Shown in pieces: positions 42,566 to 50,769 of a stretch of 64,000 nucleotides of DNA. The position numbers and the translations under genes are program-made. The notes beneath the pieces are model-generated. The model made no database searches and had not been told where the DNA came from. It saw nothing but the letters and a program-made list of their open reading frames with translations. The stretch spans positions 62,001-126,000 of the forward strand of contig NZ_JAPDFT010000003.1 in the NCBI RefSeq assembly GCF_025949665.1, written 5' to 3'. Every line of letters starts with the position of its first letter. Within the stretch, counting starts at the first letter, position 1. The stretch comes from Chryseobacterium viscerum (GTDB lineage: Bacteria > Bacteroidota > Bacteroidia > Flavobacteriales > Weeksellaceae).

Positions 42566-43621
42566 TTAGTCAATTTTTTTCACAACTGCCTTCTCTGCTT
42601 CTTTACGGCTTCCGTCGAATCCGTCAACACCACTTACCGTTGTATATTTCAATACGAATTTTTTACCCGGATTTAATCTGTTGTAAACACTCTGACACAT
42701 TAAAGTAGCCTCGTGGAAACCACAAAGAATTAATTTCAGTTTTCCAGGATAAGTGTTGATATCTCCAATTGCGTAGATACCATCAATATTTGTCTGATAA
42801 TCTAAGGCATTATTTACAACGATTGCATTTTTCTCGATATTTAATCCCCAGTTTCCGATCTCCCCTAGTTTTGGAGTCAGTCCGAATAATGGAATAAAGT
42901 AATCTGTTTCAATATCGTAAGCTTCCTCACCGTCAACCTGTACCGTAATTGCTTCTACTTTTCCATCACCTTTAATAGCTGTAACTTCAGCCGGAGTGAT
43001 TAGTTTAATTTTTCCCTGATTCTTAAGATCCTGAACTTTTTCTACAGAATCCAAAGCTCCTCTGAACTCATTTCTTCTGTGAATCAATGTAACTTCGCTT
43101 GCAACATTTGACAGAAAAACACTCCAGTCAAGAGCAGAATCACCACCTCCGGCAATCACTACTTTTTTATTTCTGAAATGCTCAGGCTCTTTCACAAAGT
43201 ACTCAAGCCCTTTTTCTTCATAATCTGCAATATTATCCATCGTAGGTTTTCTTGGTTCAAAAGTACCCAAACCACCGGCAATGGCAATCGCTTTACATCT
43301 GTGAACAGTTCCTTTGTTGGTAATTACTTCAAACCATTCATCATCCACTTTGGTATAAGAAACAGCTGTTTCTCCCAAAGTAAATCCAGGCTGAAACTGC
43401 TTGATCTGTTCCATCAAATTATCCACCAACTCTCCAGCATTCACTGAAGGATAACCAGGAATATCGAAGATAGGTTTTTTAGGATAAAGTTCCGCCAACT
43501 GCCCTCCCGGCTGTGGAAGTGCATCAATAATATGGCACTTCATTTTTAACAAACCAGCTTCAAAAACTGCAAAAAGTCCTGTAGGTCCCGCACCTATGAT
43601 CAATATATCTGTGGTTATCAT
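42566..43621 (-). CDS. Thioredoxin reductase-like ferredoxin-NAD(P)H reductase
   Basis: 351-residue FAD enzyme. It has an N-terminal FAD Rossmann motif IIGAGPTGLFAVFEAGLL, the NAD(P) motif VVIAGGGDSALDW, and IYAIGDINTYPGK near the end for the flavin. It lacks the CxxC disulfide of real thioredoxin reductases, which places it with TrxR-like ferredoxin reductases (Bacillus YumC, Chlorobium). It would reduce the 2Fe-2S protein encoded 12 bases downstream. A promoter box is 34 bases upstream of the ATG. Confidence 0.92.
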   Translation of the reverse strand: MITTDILIIGAGPTGLFAVFEAGLLKMKCHIIDALPQPGGQLAELYPKKPIFDIPGYPSVNAGELVDNLMEQIKQFQPGFTLGETAVSYTKVDDEWFEVITNKGTVHRCKAIAIAGGLGTFEPRKPTMDNIADYEEKGLEYFVKEPEHFRNKKVVIAGGGDSALDWSVFLSNVASEVTLIHRRNEFRGALDSVEKVQDLKNQGKIKLITPAEVTAIKGDGKVEAITVQVDGEEAYDIETDYFIPLFGLTPKLGEIGNWGLNIEKNAIVVNNALDYQTNIDGIYAIGDINTYPGKLKLILCGFHEATLMCQSVYNRLNPGKKFVLKYTTVSGVDGFDGSRKEAEKAVVKKID

Positions 43622-43655
43622 AATATTTAAGATAATTTAATTATACATGTAACTG

Positions 43656-43663
43656 CAAATTTA
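43656..43663 (-). promoter_or_regulatory. -7 box of the reductase-ferredoxin operon
   Basis: The minus strand reads TAAATTTG, 34 bases before the reductase ATG. Confidence 0.6.
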
Positions 43664-43741
43664 CTAATTTTAATGCGAAGCATATTTAATTGATTCTAAA
43701 TAAAAACCTGAGATTTGTCAAATATCTATTAATTAAGTTTT

Positions 43742-43749
43742 TAAATTTG
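43742..43749 (+). promoter_or_regulatory. -7 box of the DUF3108 gene
   Basis: TAAATTTG, 25 bases before the ATG at 43775. Confidence 0.55.
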
Positions 43750-43774
43750 GCAGTGTTTTTGTAAATGTCTTGTT

Positions 43775-44545
43775 ATGAAGAAAATTTTAGTCCTTTTTGC
43801 AGTAATTATATTCTTTTTAGGCTCAGCCCAGATTGATAACATCGCAGACGGCGAATCCATCACTCTCAGGATCCATTATGGCTTCCTGAATGCAGGAACA
43901 GCCAACCTTACTACAAAACAGACCAATTATAAAGGAGTTCCTCACCTGTATGTAAAAGGTACAGGGCAGACTACGGGTGCCGTAAAAGCATTCTTCAAAG
44001 TGGAAGATTTATATGAAAGTTTCATCAATACCCAAACAGGATTACCAAGTTTCTATGTACGAAATGTACGTGAGGGCAGCTACCGCCAGCATTTTGAAAC
44101 GGTTTTTAATCACGATAACAACACTTTAATATTAACTGATAAAAAAACTCCGGCCAATGGTTCTAAGGTTTTAAAATCAGTAAAAGGAGTTCAGGATATG
44201 CTTTCCTGTTTTTATTATTTAAGAAGTAAAAGCCCGGATGAACTGAAGGTGGGAACAATCATCAATATGAATGTATGGATTGATGATGAGATGTTTCCTT
44301 TCCAGCTAAAAGTAACAGGAACAGAAAATTTAAAGACAAAATTCGGAACCATCAACTGTTTAAAGATTATTCCGTCTGTAAAAAGCGGAAGAGTATTCAA
44401 AGAAAAAGAAGGCGTAACCATGTGGGTTTCCAATGATGCCAACCACGTTCCTATGCTGTTGAAAGCAGAGCTTGCAGTAGGATCACTGAAAGCCAGCATT
44501 GATGATTACAAAAATGTAAAATATCCTTTAAAATTCAGCAAATAA
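43775..44545 (+). CDS. DUF3108 exported protein
   Basis: 256 residues with a signal peptide (FFLGSAQ). The body is beta-rich: ITLRIHYGFLNAGTANLTTK, VKAFFKVEDLYESFINTQTG, then DMLSCFYYLRSK and a final block MWVSNDANHVPMLLKAELAVG, the recognisable order of DUF3108 proteins. It is thought to be periplasmic, with a fold like lipoprotein carriers; function is not established. Stand-alone gene with a terminator. Confidence 0.85.
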   Translation: MKKILVLFAVIIFFLGSAQIDNIADGESITLRIHYGFLNAGTANLTTKQTNYKGVPHLYVKGTGQTTGAVKAFFKVEDLYESFINTQTGLPSFYVRNVREGSYRQHFETVFNHDNNTLILTDKKTPANGSKVLKSVKGVQDMLSCFYYLRSKSPDELKVGTIINMNVWIDDEMFPFQLKVTGTENLKTKFGTINCLKIIPSVKSGRVFKEKEGVTMWVSNDANHVPMLLKAELAVGSLKASIDDYKNVKYPLKFSK

Positions 44546-44573
44546 CAATAATAGACTTTTCTTAGCTAAAACT

Positions 44574-44633
44574 AAAAAGAGGCTATCTCCTATGTTTGTT
44601 TTTATCATCAAATGTAGAAGATAGCCTTTTTCT
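44574..44633 (+). terminator. Terminator of the DUF3108 gene
   Basis: AAAGAGGCTATCT and AGATAGCCTTTTT pair around a 30-base loop that holds an extra short pairing; a T-run follows. Confidence 0.7.
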
Positions 44634-44744
44634 TTATGAACTTACATGCAATTCAAGTAATTTAATTATAATCAACCAGTTACATTAAAAAAAACTTGGT
44701 GATTTACTGAGAAAATTGTAATTTAAACATCATATATTACAACC

Positions 44745-46265
44745 ATGGCAACCTGTAAAAATGTAACCAAAACATTGGACTTCGGATATCGCTTCACCAA
44801 AGTTTTTTTTATAATAGTATGCATAACAATACCATTCTCATTTTTTCAATCACAGGTCACAAAATTAGATTCTTATTTTTCTGCAAAAGCTAAACAAGGA
44901 GACTTTAACGGTGTTATTCTTGTTGCTGAAAAAAATAAAATACTATATCAAAAAGCTTTCGGTTTCGCAGATTTTGAAAACAGGCAGCCCAATACTATAC
45001 ATACACGTTTCCCGATAGGATCTATAACCAAATTGTTAACGGCAACAGCTGCTCTTCAGTTAGTAGATAAAGGACTTCTTGAACTTAACCAATCTGTAAA
45101 ATTTTATCTGCATGAATTTCCTTATCCGGACATAACTTTAGCTCACCTTCTTTCACATACATCCGGATTACCTTCCTGGGATATTGTATTTGGAAAAGCA
45201 ATTAAAGATCACCCTGATACTGTATTTAGTAATAAAGACATTTTAAAAGAATATTCAGAACAAAATATCAATTTGATTTTTAGTCCGGGTTCAGCACATG
45301 AATACAACAATGCAAATTCAGTATTTGTAGCCCTGCTTATTGAAAAAGTTACTGGTCAGACATATGAAGATTATATGAAGCAGTATATTTTTATACCTGC
45401 CGGAATGAAAAATACTTTTATTCCTACAACACCTTTTTTTAATTATCTGCCGGCAGAACGGAAAAATATAGCGAAATTATATATAAGCCATATGTATACC
45501 CCGTTAAAGGAAAATACAGAGACCATACAATCAAATAAGGACTACTGGAAAAAGTTTAATTTTAAAGGTTTCGGAGAAATCATTACAACTGCAGAGGATC
45601 TATTTCGGTTTAATACTTTATTAACAACAGGAAAAATTCTTAGCCCTATTGTTTTGAAGACAGCGCAAGAAGCGATACAGCTTAACAATGGAACGGTTCT
45701 GCCTAGAGGTATGGGATGGCAGGTTGAAAAGGATAATATTTTAGGTAAAATAGTTGGTCATGGTGGTGGACTTACAGGTTTATTGACCAGTTTTGTTTAT
45801 CAGGTAGATACACAAAGATTAGCTATTATACTGGACAATACCCAACAGAACGCAGAAGATCTTAGTGTAGATGCATTGATGATTCTTGCGGGGCAGCCCT
45901 TAGCCCTTCCGGGAAAAGATTTAGCCCGGATTTATGGGCGTATTTTATTAGAAAAGGGAGCAATATCAGCCAAAAATGAACTGTATGTATTAAAAAGAAA
46001 TACAACAGAATACTTTTTGTCCGAGCAACAGTTCAATAAACTTGGTTATGATTTTCTCAGGTCAGGAAAAATACCTCAGGCCCTCGAGACTTTTCGTATA
46101 AATACAGAACTATTTCCACAGAGCTATAATACATTCGATAGTTATGGTGAAGCTCTTCTTAAGAATAATCAGAGAGAAAAGGCATTAATAATGTATCAAA
46201 AATCGGTGGAATTAAATCCTGGTAATGAAAATGGAAAAAAGATAATTCAGGAGTTGATAAAGTAA
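44745..46265 (+). CDS. Serine hydrolase with C-terminal TPR repeats
   Basis: 506 residues. A hydrophobic segment at about 19-36 (VFFIIVCITIPFSFFQS) is a signal peptide or anchor. The beta-lactamase-like domain has FPIGSITKLLTATA (SxxK), SAHEYNNANSVF (YxN) and HGGGLTG. Residues from about 420 form two tetratricopeptide repeats (LGYDFLRSGKIPQALETF and YGEALLKNNQREKALIMY), typical of exported Bacteroidota esterases of this class. It is unrelated in its tail to the serine hydrolase at 41033. The substrate is unknown. Confidence 0.88.
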   Translation: MATCKNVTKTLDFGYRFTKVFFIIVCITIPFSFFQSQVTKLDSYFSAKAKQGDFNGVILVAEKNKILYQKAFGFADFENRQPNTIHTRFPIGSITKLLTATAALQLVDKGLLELNQSVKFYLHEFPYPDITLAHLLSHTSGLPSWDIVFGKAIKDHPDTVFSNKDILKEYSEQNINLIFSPGSAHEYNNANSVFVALLIEKVTGQTYEDYMKQYIFIPAGMKNTFIPTTPFFNYLPAERKNIAKLYISHMYTPLKENTETIQSNKDYWKKFNFKGFGEIITTAEDLFRFNTLLTTGKILSPIVLKTAQEAIQLNNGTVLPRGMGWQVEKDNILGKIVGHGGGLTGLLTSFVYQVDTQRLAIILDNTQQNAEDLSVDALMILAGQPLALPGKDLARIYGRILLEKGAISAKNELYVLKRNTTEYFLSEQQFNKLGYDFLRSGKIPQALETFRINTELFPQSYNTFDSYGEALLKNNQREKALIMYQKSVELNPGNENGKKIIQELIK

Positions 46266-46682
46266 CAATCTATTGGGAGCTATTGTTTATTTCAATAGGG
46301 TTCGGAATATTTCAACAAAATTTCCCAGAAAATAAACACTGTCTATCCATTACATCATTTCATATTCTTACTATATACTGTTACCCTAACCACAGCACTT
46401 TCATTCTTAGAAGGTGTTATTGTGTTATTGAATTTTACGATAGAGGATGCCAAATCATAGACTAATTCAGCATCTAAAAAAATTAAAATGATATATAGCT
46501 GTAATAATTTTCAGTTTTGAATTGTCTTAATAATAGAAGCAGACAAAAGAGCTGCAGCATGTCAATACTTCATTTCGACAACAGTTGATCCGAAGTATAG
46601 ACATAAGAAACAGACACGTGTAAATTTTTCAATAAGATCAGTTTTTAATTACGTTTTGTTTCTTAGGTCAGTAATTAAAAAC
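46266..46682. other. Gene-free stretch with one perfect inverted repeat
   Basis: No convincing coding region, RNA gene or promoter was seen in 46266-46640. At 46641-46652 and 46671-46682 GTTTTTAATTAC and GTAATTAAAAAC form perfect 12-bp arms around 18 bases, immediately beside the pheS terminator. It may be a terminator for rightward transcription or a decayed repeat. Confidence 0.5.
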
Positions 46683-46683
46683 A

Positions 46684-46709
46684 AAAAACCTCCGGAGCTC
46701 CGGAGGTTT
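46684..46709 (-). terminator. Terminator of pheS
   Basis: Perfect palindrome AAACCTCCGGAG/CTCCGGAGGTTT followed on the minus strand by a T-run, 7 bases after the pheS stop. Confidence 0.9.
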
Positions 46710-46715
46710 GATTTT

Positions 46716-47726
46716 TTATAGTGTTTTGAACTGTTCCAGTGTTCTGATATCATTTTCAAAGAACATTCTGATGTCACTCATCTGGTAAAGAAGCATTGTA
46801 ATTCTTTCAATTCCCATTCCGAATGCATATCCTGAATATTTCTCAGAATCAATATTCACATTTTTCAGTACGGCAGGGTCTACCATTCCACATCCCATAA
46901 TTTCCAGCCATCCTGTTCCTTTTGTAATTCTGTAGTCTGTTTCAGAGTTTAATCCCCAATACACATCGATTTCAGCACTTGGCTCTGTGAACGGGAAGAA
47001 TGAAGGTCTCATTCTGATCTTAGATTTTCCGAAAAGCTCAGTAGTAAAGAACTGGATTGTTTGTTTTAAGTCTGCAAAGCTTACATTCTCATCAATATAC
47101 AATCCTTCAATCTGATGGAAGATACAGTGAGAACGTGAAGAGATTGCTTCATTTCTGAAAACTCTTCCCGGAGATAAAATTCTGATTGGCGGCTGGTTTT
47201 CTTCCATAAAACGAGTCTGTACGGAAGAAGTGTGTGTTCTCAAAAGAATATCAGGATTCTGCTCAATAAAGAATGTATCCTGCATATCTCTTGCCGGGTG
47301 ATATTCCGGAAGATTAAGCGCCGTAAAGTTATGCCAGTCATCTTCAATCTCTGGTCCGTCTGCTACTGCAAAACCAATAGATTTGAAGATTTCAATAATT
47401 CTGTTTTTTACCAGGTTAATCGGGTGTCTTGAACCCAATTCCAATGGAAATGCAGGTCTTGTAAGATCTTCTTTTTCTACGACAATAGAAGATTCAGAAG
47501 AGTTTTTCAAATCTTCTAATTTCACAGCAACAGCCTGCTTCAAAGTATTGATCTTCTGTCCGAATTCTTTCTTTTGGTCGTTAGGGACTTCTTTAAATTT
47601 TTCAAAAAAATCATTAAGAACCCCTTTTTTACCGTTGTACTTGATTCGGAAGTTTTCGATATCTTCCTTAGAGGTAGCATTGAAGCCATTTACTTCGACC
47701 AGTAATTCTTCTATCTTTTCTATCAT
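46716..47726 (-). CDS. pheS: Phenylalanyl-tRNA synthetase alpha subunit
   Basis: 336 residues. The N-terminal coiled-coil domain that binds tRNA (to about 90) is followed by the class II catalytic core: GSRHPINLV, the motif 2 region VFRNEAISSRSHCIFHQIEG, the phenylalanine-site FFPFTEPSAEIDVYWG and motif 3 GYAFGMGIERITMLLYQMSD. It pairs with PheT to charge tRNA-Phe; pheT is not in the window, and separate pheS/pheT loci are common in Flavobacteria. A -7 box lies 25 bases upstream. Confidence 0.97.
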   Translation of the reverse strand: MIEKIEELLVEVNGFNATSKEDIENFRIKYNGKKGVLNDFFEKFKEVPNDQKKEFGQKINTLKQAVAVKLEDLKNSSESSIVVEKEDLTRPAFPLELGSRHPINLVKNRIIEIFKSIGFAVADGPEIEDDWHNFTALNLPEYHPARDMQDTFFIEQNPDILLRTHTSSVQTRFMEENQPPIRILSPGRVFRNEAISSRSHCIFHQIEGLYIDENVSFADLKQTIQFFTTELFGKSKIRMRPSFFPFTEPSAEIDVYWGLNSETDYRITKGTGWLEIMGCGMVDPAVLKNVNIDSEKYSGYAFGMGIERITMLLYQMSDIRMFFENDIRTLEQFKTL

Positions 47727-47751
47727 TGTTTTACCCTTTCAAAATGTTTTG

Positions 47752-47759
47752 CAAAAATA
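47752..47759 (-). promoter_or_regulatory. -7 box of pheS
   Basis: The minus strand reads TATTTTTG, 25 bases before the pheS ATG and downstream of the YceI gene terminator. Confidence 0.6.
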
Positions 47760-47787
47760 CGATTTTAAGTTGAATAATAAGTCCGTC

Positions 47788-47821
47788 AAAAAAAAATCTG
47801 CCTCTTTTTCGGGAGGCAGAC
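47788..47821 (-). terminator. Terminator of the YceI-family gene
   Basis: On the minus strand TCTGCCTC and GAGGCAGA pair around CCGAAAAA, followed by nine T, 32 bases after the stop. Confidence 0.85.
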
Positions 47822-47852
47822 TTCAATCACTTATTTCACTTAAATAAAAAAA

Positions 47853-48512
47853 TTATTTCTTTTCTAAAGCTTTAACGCTGATCTGAAGAGTCACCTCATC
47901 TTTAATCACACCGTTTTCAGCAGGAGCCTGGAATTTTACACCAAACTCTTCTCTCTTGATATCTTTCGGTTCAGTAGCTACACTTACTACTCCATCTTTC
48001 ACAGAAACATTAGCTTTAAACTGAACGGTTTTTGTAATTCCTTTAATCGTTAAATTACCATCCAAAAGAGTATTGTAATCACCTTCTGTGGCCGGAGTAA
48101 CTTTTGTAATCTCATAAGAAGCTGTTGGAAATTTTTCAACTTCAAAGAAATCACCGCTCTTCAGGTGGCCATTTAATTTTCCTAAATCTTCCGGACTGTC
48201 TTTCAAATCCACAGAAGTTAAAGAGTTCATATCAGCAACGAATTTTCCGCTTTCCAGTTTTCCGTCTTTCACCGTTACATCTCCACTTTCAAACCTGATG
48301 GTTCCAAAATGGCTCGTATTTTCAGATTTAAATACTTTGTATCCCTTCCATTCAACTTTACTGTTTAGCGTATCCAAAGTGAACTGGCTACCTTCTTTAG
48401 TAGTCGTCACCTCATTACTCTCACTGGTAAGTGGTTTATCTTTTTTACAAGAAACCATTACAGCAGCAACGAATAAAGCAGGAATCGCTATCGAAAACAG
48501 TTTTTTTCTCAT
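47853..48512 (-). CDS. YceI-family lipoprotein
   Basis: 219 residues with a lipobox VMVSC (Cys22). The YceI beta-barrel follows: FTLDTLNSKVEWKGYKV near the start, FEVEKFPTASYEITKV in the middle, LTIKGITKTVQFKANV, and VTLQISVKALEKK at the end. These lipocalin-like proteins bind isoprenoid or other long lipids in the periplasm and are often induced by stress. It is a single gene, not linked to cytochrome b561 as in some bacteria. Confidence 0.92.
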   Translation of the reverse strand: MRKKLFSIAIPALFVAAVMVSCKKDKPLTSESNEVTTTKEGSQFTLDTLNSKVEWKGYKVFKSENTSHFGTIRFESGDVTVKDGKLESGKFVADMNSLTSVDLKDSPEDLGKLNGHLKSGDFFEVEKFPTASYEITKVTPATEGDYNTLLDGNLTIKGITKTVQFKANVSVKDGVVSVATEPKDIKREEFGVKFQAPAENGVIKDEVTLQISVKALEKK

Positions 48513-48575
48513 TTTTGATTTATTTTTATTAGTTCCGCTAATATAATAAAAAAAATTATGTTTTCATAAAAACCT

Positions 48576-48583
48576 TACATTTG
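48576..48583 (+). promoter_or_regulatory. -7-like box directly before the orphan ABC ATPase gene
   Basis: TACATTTG ends 4 bases before the ATG; use of it would give a leaderless or nearly leaderless mRNA. Confidence 0.45.
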
Positions 48584-48587
48584 TAAT

Positions 48588-49523
48588 ATGCTATTAGAAA
48601 TAAACAATTTATTTTTCTCTCACAACAAAGAAAATCCCCTGTTTCAGAACCTTAATCTAAGGTTTGAAGAAAACAGAATCATAGCTCTTGCGGGAGAAAG
48701 CGGATGCGGAAAATCCACTCTTCTCAGCCTTATTTATGGTCTTCTTGATTGGGAAGGCGGAGAAATTATTTTTAACGGAACAAAGCTTTTGGGACCTAAA
48801 GGAAATCTTGTTCCCGGAGAGCCGGAAATGAAATTCGTAGCACAGAATTTTGATCTTATGCCTTACGCTACGGTTGCCGAAAATGTAGGGAAATTTATTT
48901 CTAATATCAATTTAAAACAAAAAAAAGAAACCGTAACGGAACTACTGGAAGTGGTAGGTCTTCAGGAATTTGCCCATGTACTTCCCAAATATTTAAGTGG
49001 CGGACAACAGCAGAGAGTGGCTATTGCCAGAGCATTGTCTGTGCTTCCAAAGCTCTTGATTTTAGACGAACCATTCAGTAATCTGGATTTTCCGAGAAAA
49101 ATTGAGCTTAGAGAAAGACTTTTCAGATATGTAAAGCAGCATGGAGTTTCTTTAATCATCTCTACTCACGAACTTCAGGATATTATGCCATGGCTGGATC
49201 AGATTGTTATTCTTCAGGACGGAAGACTGATTCAGAATGACAGTCCGGAAGAAACCTACAGACACCCTTACAACTCTTATGTTGCGAAATTATTCGGAGA
49301 AGTGAATATTTTCAGTGAAACCGAAGCCGAAGATTTCCAGCTTCCCAAATTCTCTTATTATCCTAAAGAAATCAAAATCACAGAAACCGGTATCGAAGCC
49401 GAAGTTCTTGAAAGCAGATTTGCAGGAAATTATTATTGGAATAAGCTAAGAACAAAGGAAAAAGAACTTGTAATTTATACGGATGAGAGAATATCCGGAT
49501 CCATAAATATTTCATTTATTTAA
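48588..49523 (+). CDS. ABC transporter ATP-binding protein (orphan)
   Basis: 311-residue ATPase. Walker A is AGESGCGKSTLLSL, Q-loop VAQNFDLMPY, signature YLSGGQQQRVAIARAL, Walker B LLILDEPFSNLD, switch His ISTHELQDI. The C-terminal 80 residues (LPKFSYYPKEIKITETGIEA on) look like the TOBE-type regulatory domain of importer ATPases such as those for iron(III), sulfate or polyamines. No permease or binding protein gene is adjacent: the neighbours are YceI and YjdM. It must work with subunits encoded elsewhere or in a non-transport role. Confidence 0.88.
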   Translation: MLLEINNLFFSHNKENPLFQNLNLRFEENRIIALAGESGCGKSTLLSLIYGLLDWEGGEIIFNGTKLLGPKGNLVPGEPEMKFVAQNFDLMPYATVAENVGKFISNINLKQKKETVTELLEVVGLQEFAHVLPKYLSGGQQQRVAIARALSVLPKLLILDEPFSNLDFPRKIELRERLFRYVKQHGVSLIISTHELQDIMPWLDQIVILQDGRLIQNDSPEETYRHPYNSYVAKLFGEVNIFSETEAEDFQLPKFSYYPKEIKITETGIEAEVLESRFAGNYYWNKLRTKEKELVIYTDERISGSINISFI

Positions 49524-49656
49524 AGGCAAAAATGTAAGACTATTATTAGAGATAAAACACTTTCCTCTTCTTTATGCTTTGCATAACTCATACATTTACT
49601 TACACTTATCTACAAAAAAAATACAAACATAAGAATCTGTTATTCAAACTTTTTCT

Positions 49657-49664
49657 TACATTTG
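49657..49664 (+). promoter_or_regulatory. Promoter box without a downstream ORF
   Basis: TACATTTG on the plus strand fits TAnnTTTG. There is no plus-strand gene until 50770, so it is best linked to the candidate RNA that follows. No clear -33 TTG was found. Confidence 0.45.
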
Positions 49665-49670
49665 TACCTT

Positions 49671-49772
49671 AAAAGCTTAAGGAAATTTTTGGTTATTTCT
49701 CTTTCTGCCTTCCAGACGGACATTAGCAATCTAGCAATTAAGTCTTAGAAAGATTACACTGTCCAATTTTTT
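49671..49772 (+). ncRNA. Candidate small RNA
   Basis: From the expected start about 7 bases after the TACATTTG box, roughly 100 bases run to a terminator-like hairpin. Arms GGACA (49718-49722) and TGTCC (49760-49764), with inner AATCT/AGATT, are followed by AATTTTTTCC. A palindrome CTTAAAAGCTTAAG lies near the start. No ORF of note occupies the region. It matches no RNA family I can name, so only the promoter, hairpin and T-run support it. Confidence 0.4.
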
Positions 49773-49811
49773 CCTTTTCTTATTTTCAGGGCATAAGAAA
49801 ACAGCATTTTC

Positions 49812-50156
49812 TTACGCTTTCTTTACAAACTCTGATTTAAGAGCCATTGCCCCGAAACCATCAATTTTGCAGTCAATATTGTGATCACTTCCTGGTCTAA
49901 GACGGATATTCTTCACTTTGGTTCCAGCTTTCACCGGTTTTGGTGCTCCTTTTACGGGAAGATCTTTTACTACAACTACAGAATCTCCATCCTGAAGTTC
50001 ATTTCCGTTTGAATCCAATATTTTTCCTTCATTGGCCGCTTCAGAAGCCGCTTCTGCAGGATCCCATTCGTAGAAACACTGGGAACATACCATCATATTA
50101 TCGCTTGGGTAAGTAAATTCCGAGCTGCATTTAGGGCAAAGTACTGTATCACTCAT
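49812..50156 (-). CDS. yjdM: Zinc-ribbon YjdM/PhnA-family protein
   Basis: 114 residues. The N-terminal zinc ribbon has cysteine pairs CPKCSSE and [10 protein letters not shown]. It is followed by the PhnA-type beta domain ([40 protein letters not shown]). Although historically called alkylphosphonate uptake protein, the family is not needed for phosphonate use and its role is unclear. The stop region overlaps a small inverted repeat (TAAGAAAA/TTTTCTTA, 49794-49814) that may act as its terminator. Cytoplasmic. Confidence 0.93.
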   Translation of the reverse strand: MSDTVLCPKCSSEFTYPSDNMMVCSQCFYEWDPAEAASEAANEGKILDSNGNELQDGDSVVVVKDLPVKGAPKPVKAGTKVKNIRLRPGSDHNIDCKIDGFGAMALKSEFVKKA

Positions 50157-50478
50157 ATTTTTATTTTTTGCAAAGGTAGAGCTTTTTGGAGGTTGAAGTC
50201 AAGAGATAAAGATCAGTATAGTAGATGATAAGCATATATTGATTTTACACAACCTTGTGAATTAATACAAATTAAATAAACTTGCCGCAAAGAAAATAAA
50301 GTATAATAATGAACAGTGTATATTTTGTCAGCAAATATTTTTCATTAAGCAAAAACATAGGTTTATTCGTCTTAAAGGGAAAGGCTGTTGTCAACAAATA
50401 AAAAATATAAATATTCGGAAAATCTCTACAAATTCAACATTAAAATTCATTTCTACCATTTAAAAAATTAATAAACAG

Positions 50479-50671
50479 ATTGACCATTCACTGCTGAATC
50501 TCAAATTGTCAATAGTCAATTTTTACTTTGCAAAGTGAATCGTGGATGCGCAAACTTCCATTAGAAAACTGATCTCTACAATATATAATTACTCATAACC
50601 TCTCAACCGGAAACCCGAACCCAAAAATTCACAAGCGAAGCGGATTCACCATTCACTATTCACCATCCACG
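50479..50671. repeat. Full-length copy of the dispersed repeat family
   Basis: About 190 bases in the same orientation as the 30364 array: TTGTCAATAGTCAATTTTT, TTTGCAAAGTGAATCG, AAACTGATCTCTACAATA, ACCCGAACCCAAAAATTCAC, AAGCGAAGCGGATTCACC. It ends about 100 bases before the rRNA methyltransferase gene. The sequence between yjdM and this copy (50157-50478) holds nothing else I can support. Confidence 0.8.
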
Positions 50672-50736
50672 AACCCCTTCACCTCTCCTATTCTCAAACT
50701 CTCCCACCCAAATCCTCAACTCTCAATTAAAAGTCG

Positions 50737-50744
50737 TATTTTTG
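50737..50744 (+). promoter_or_regulatory. -7 box of the rRNA methyltransferase gene
   Basis: TATTTTTG, 25 bases before the ATG at 50770. Confidence 0.6.
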
Positions 50745-50769
50745 CAGATTCAAACAGCGAAGCAAACTT

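Noticed and set aside
49812-50156. Phosphonate utilisation operon
   Set aside because: Only the PhnA/YjdM-type protein is present and no phn genes are nearby; the family name is historical.
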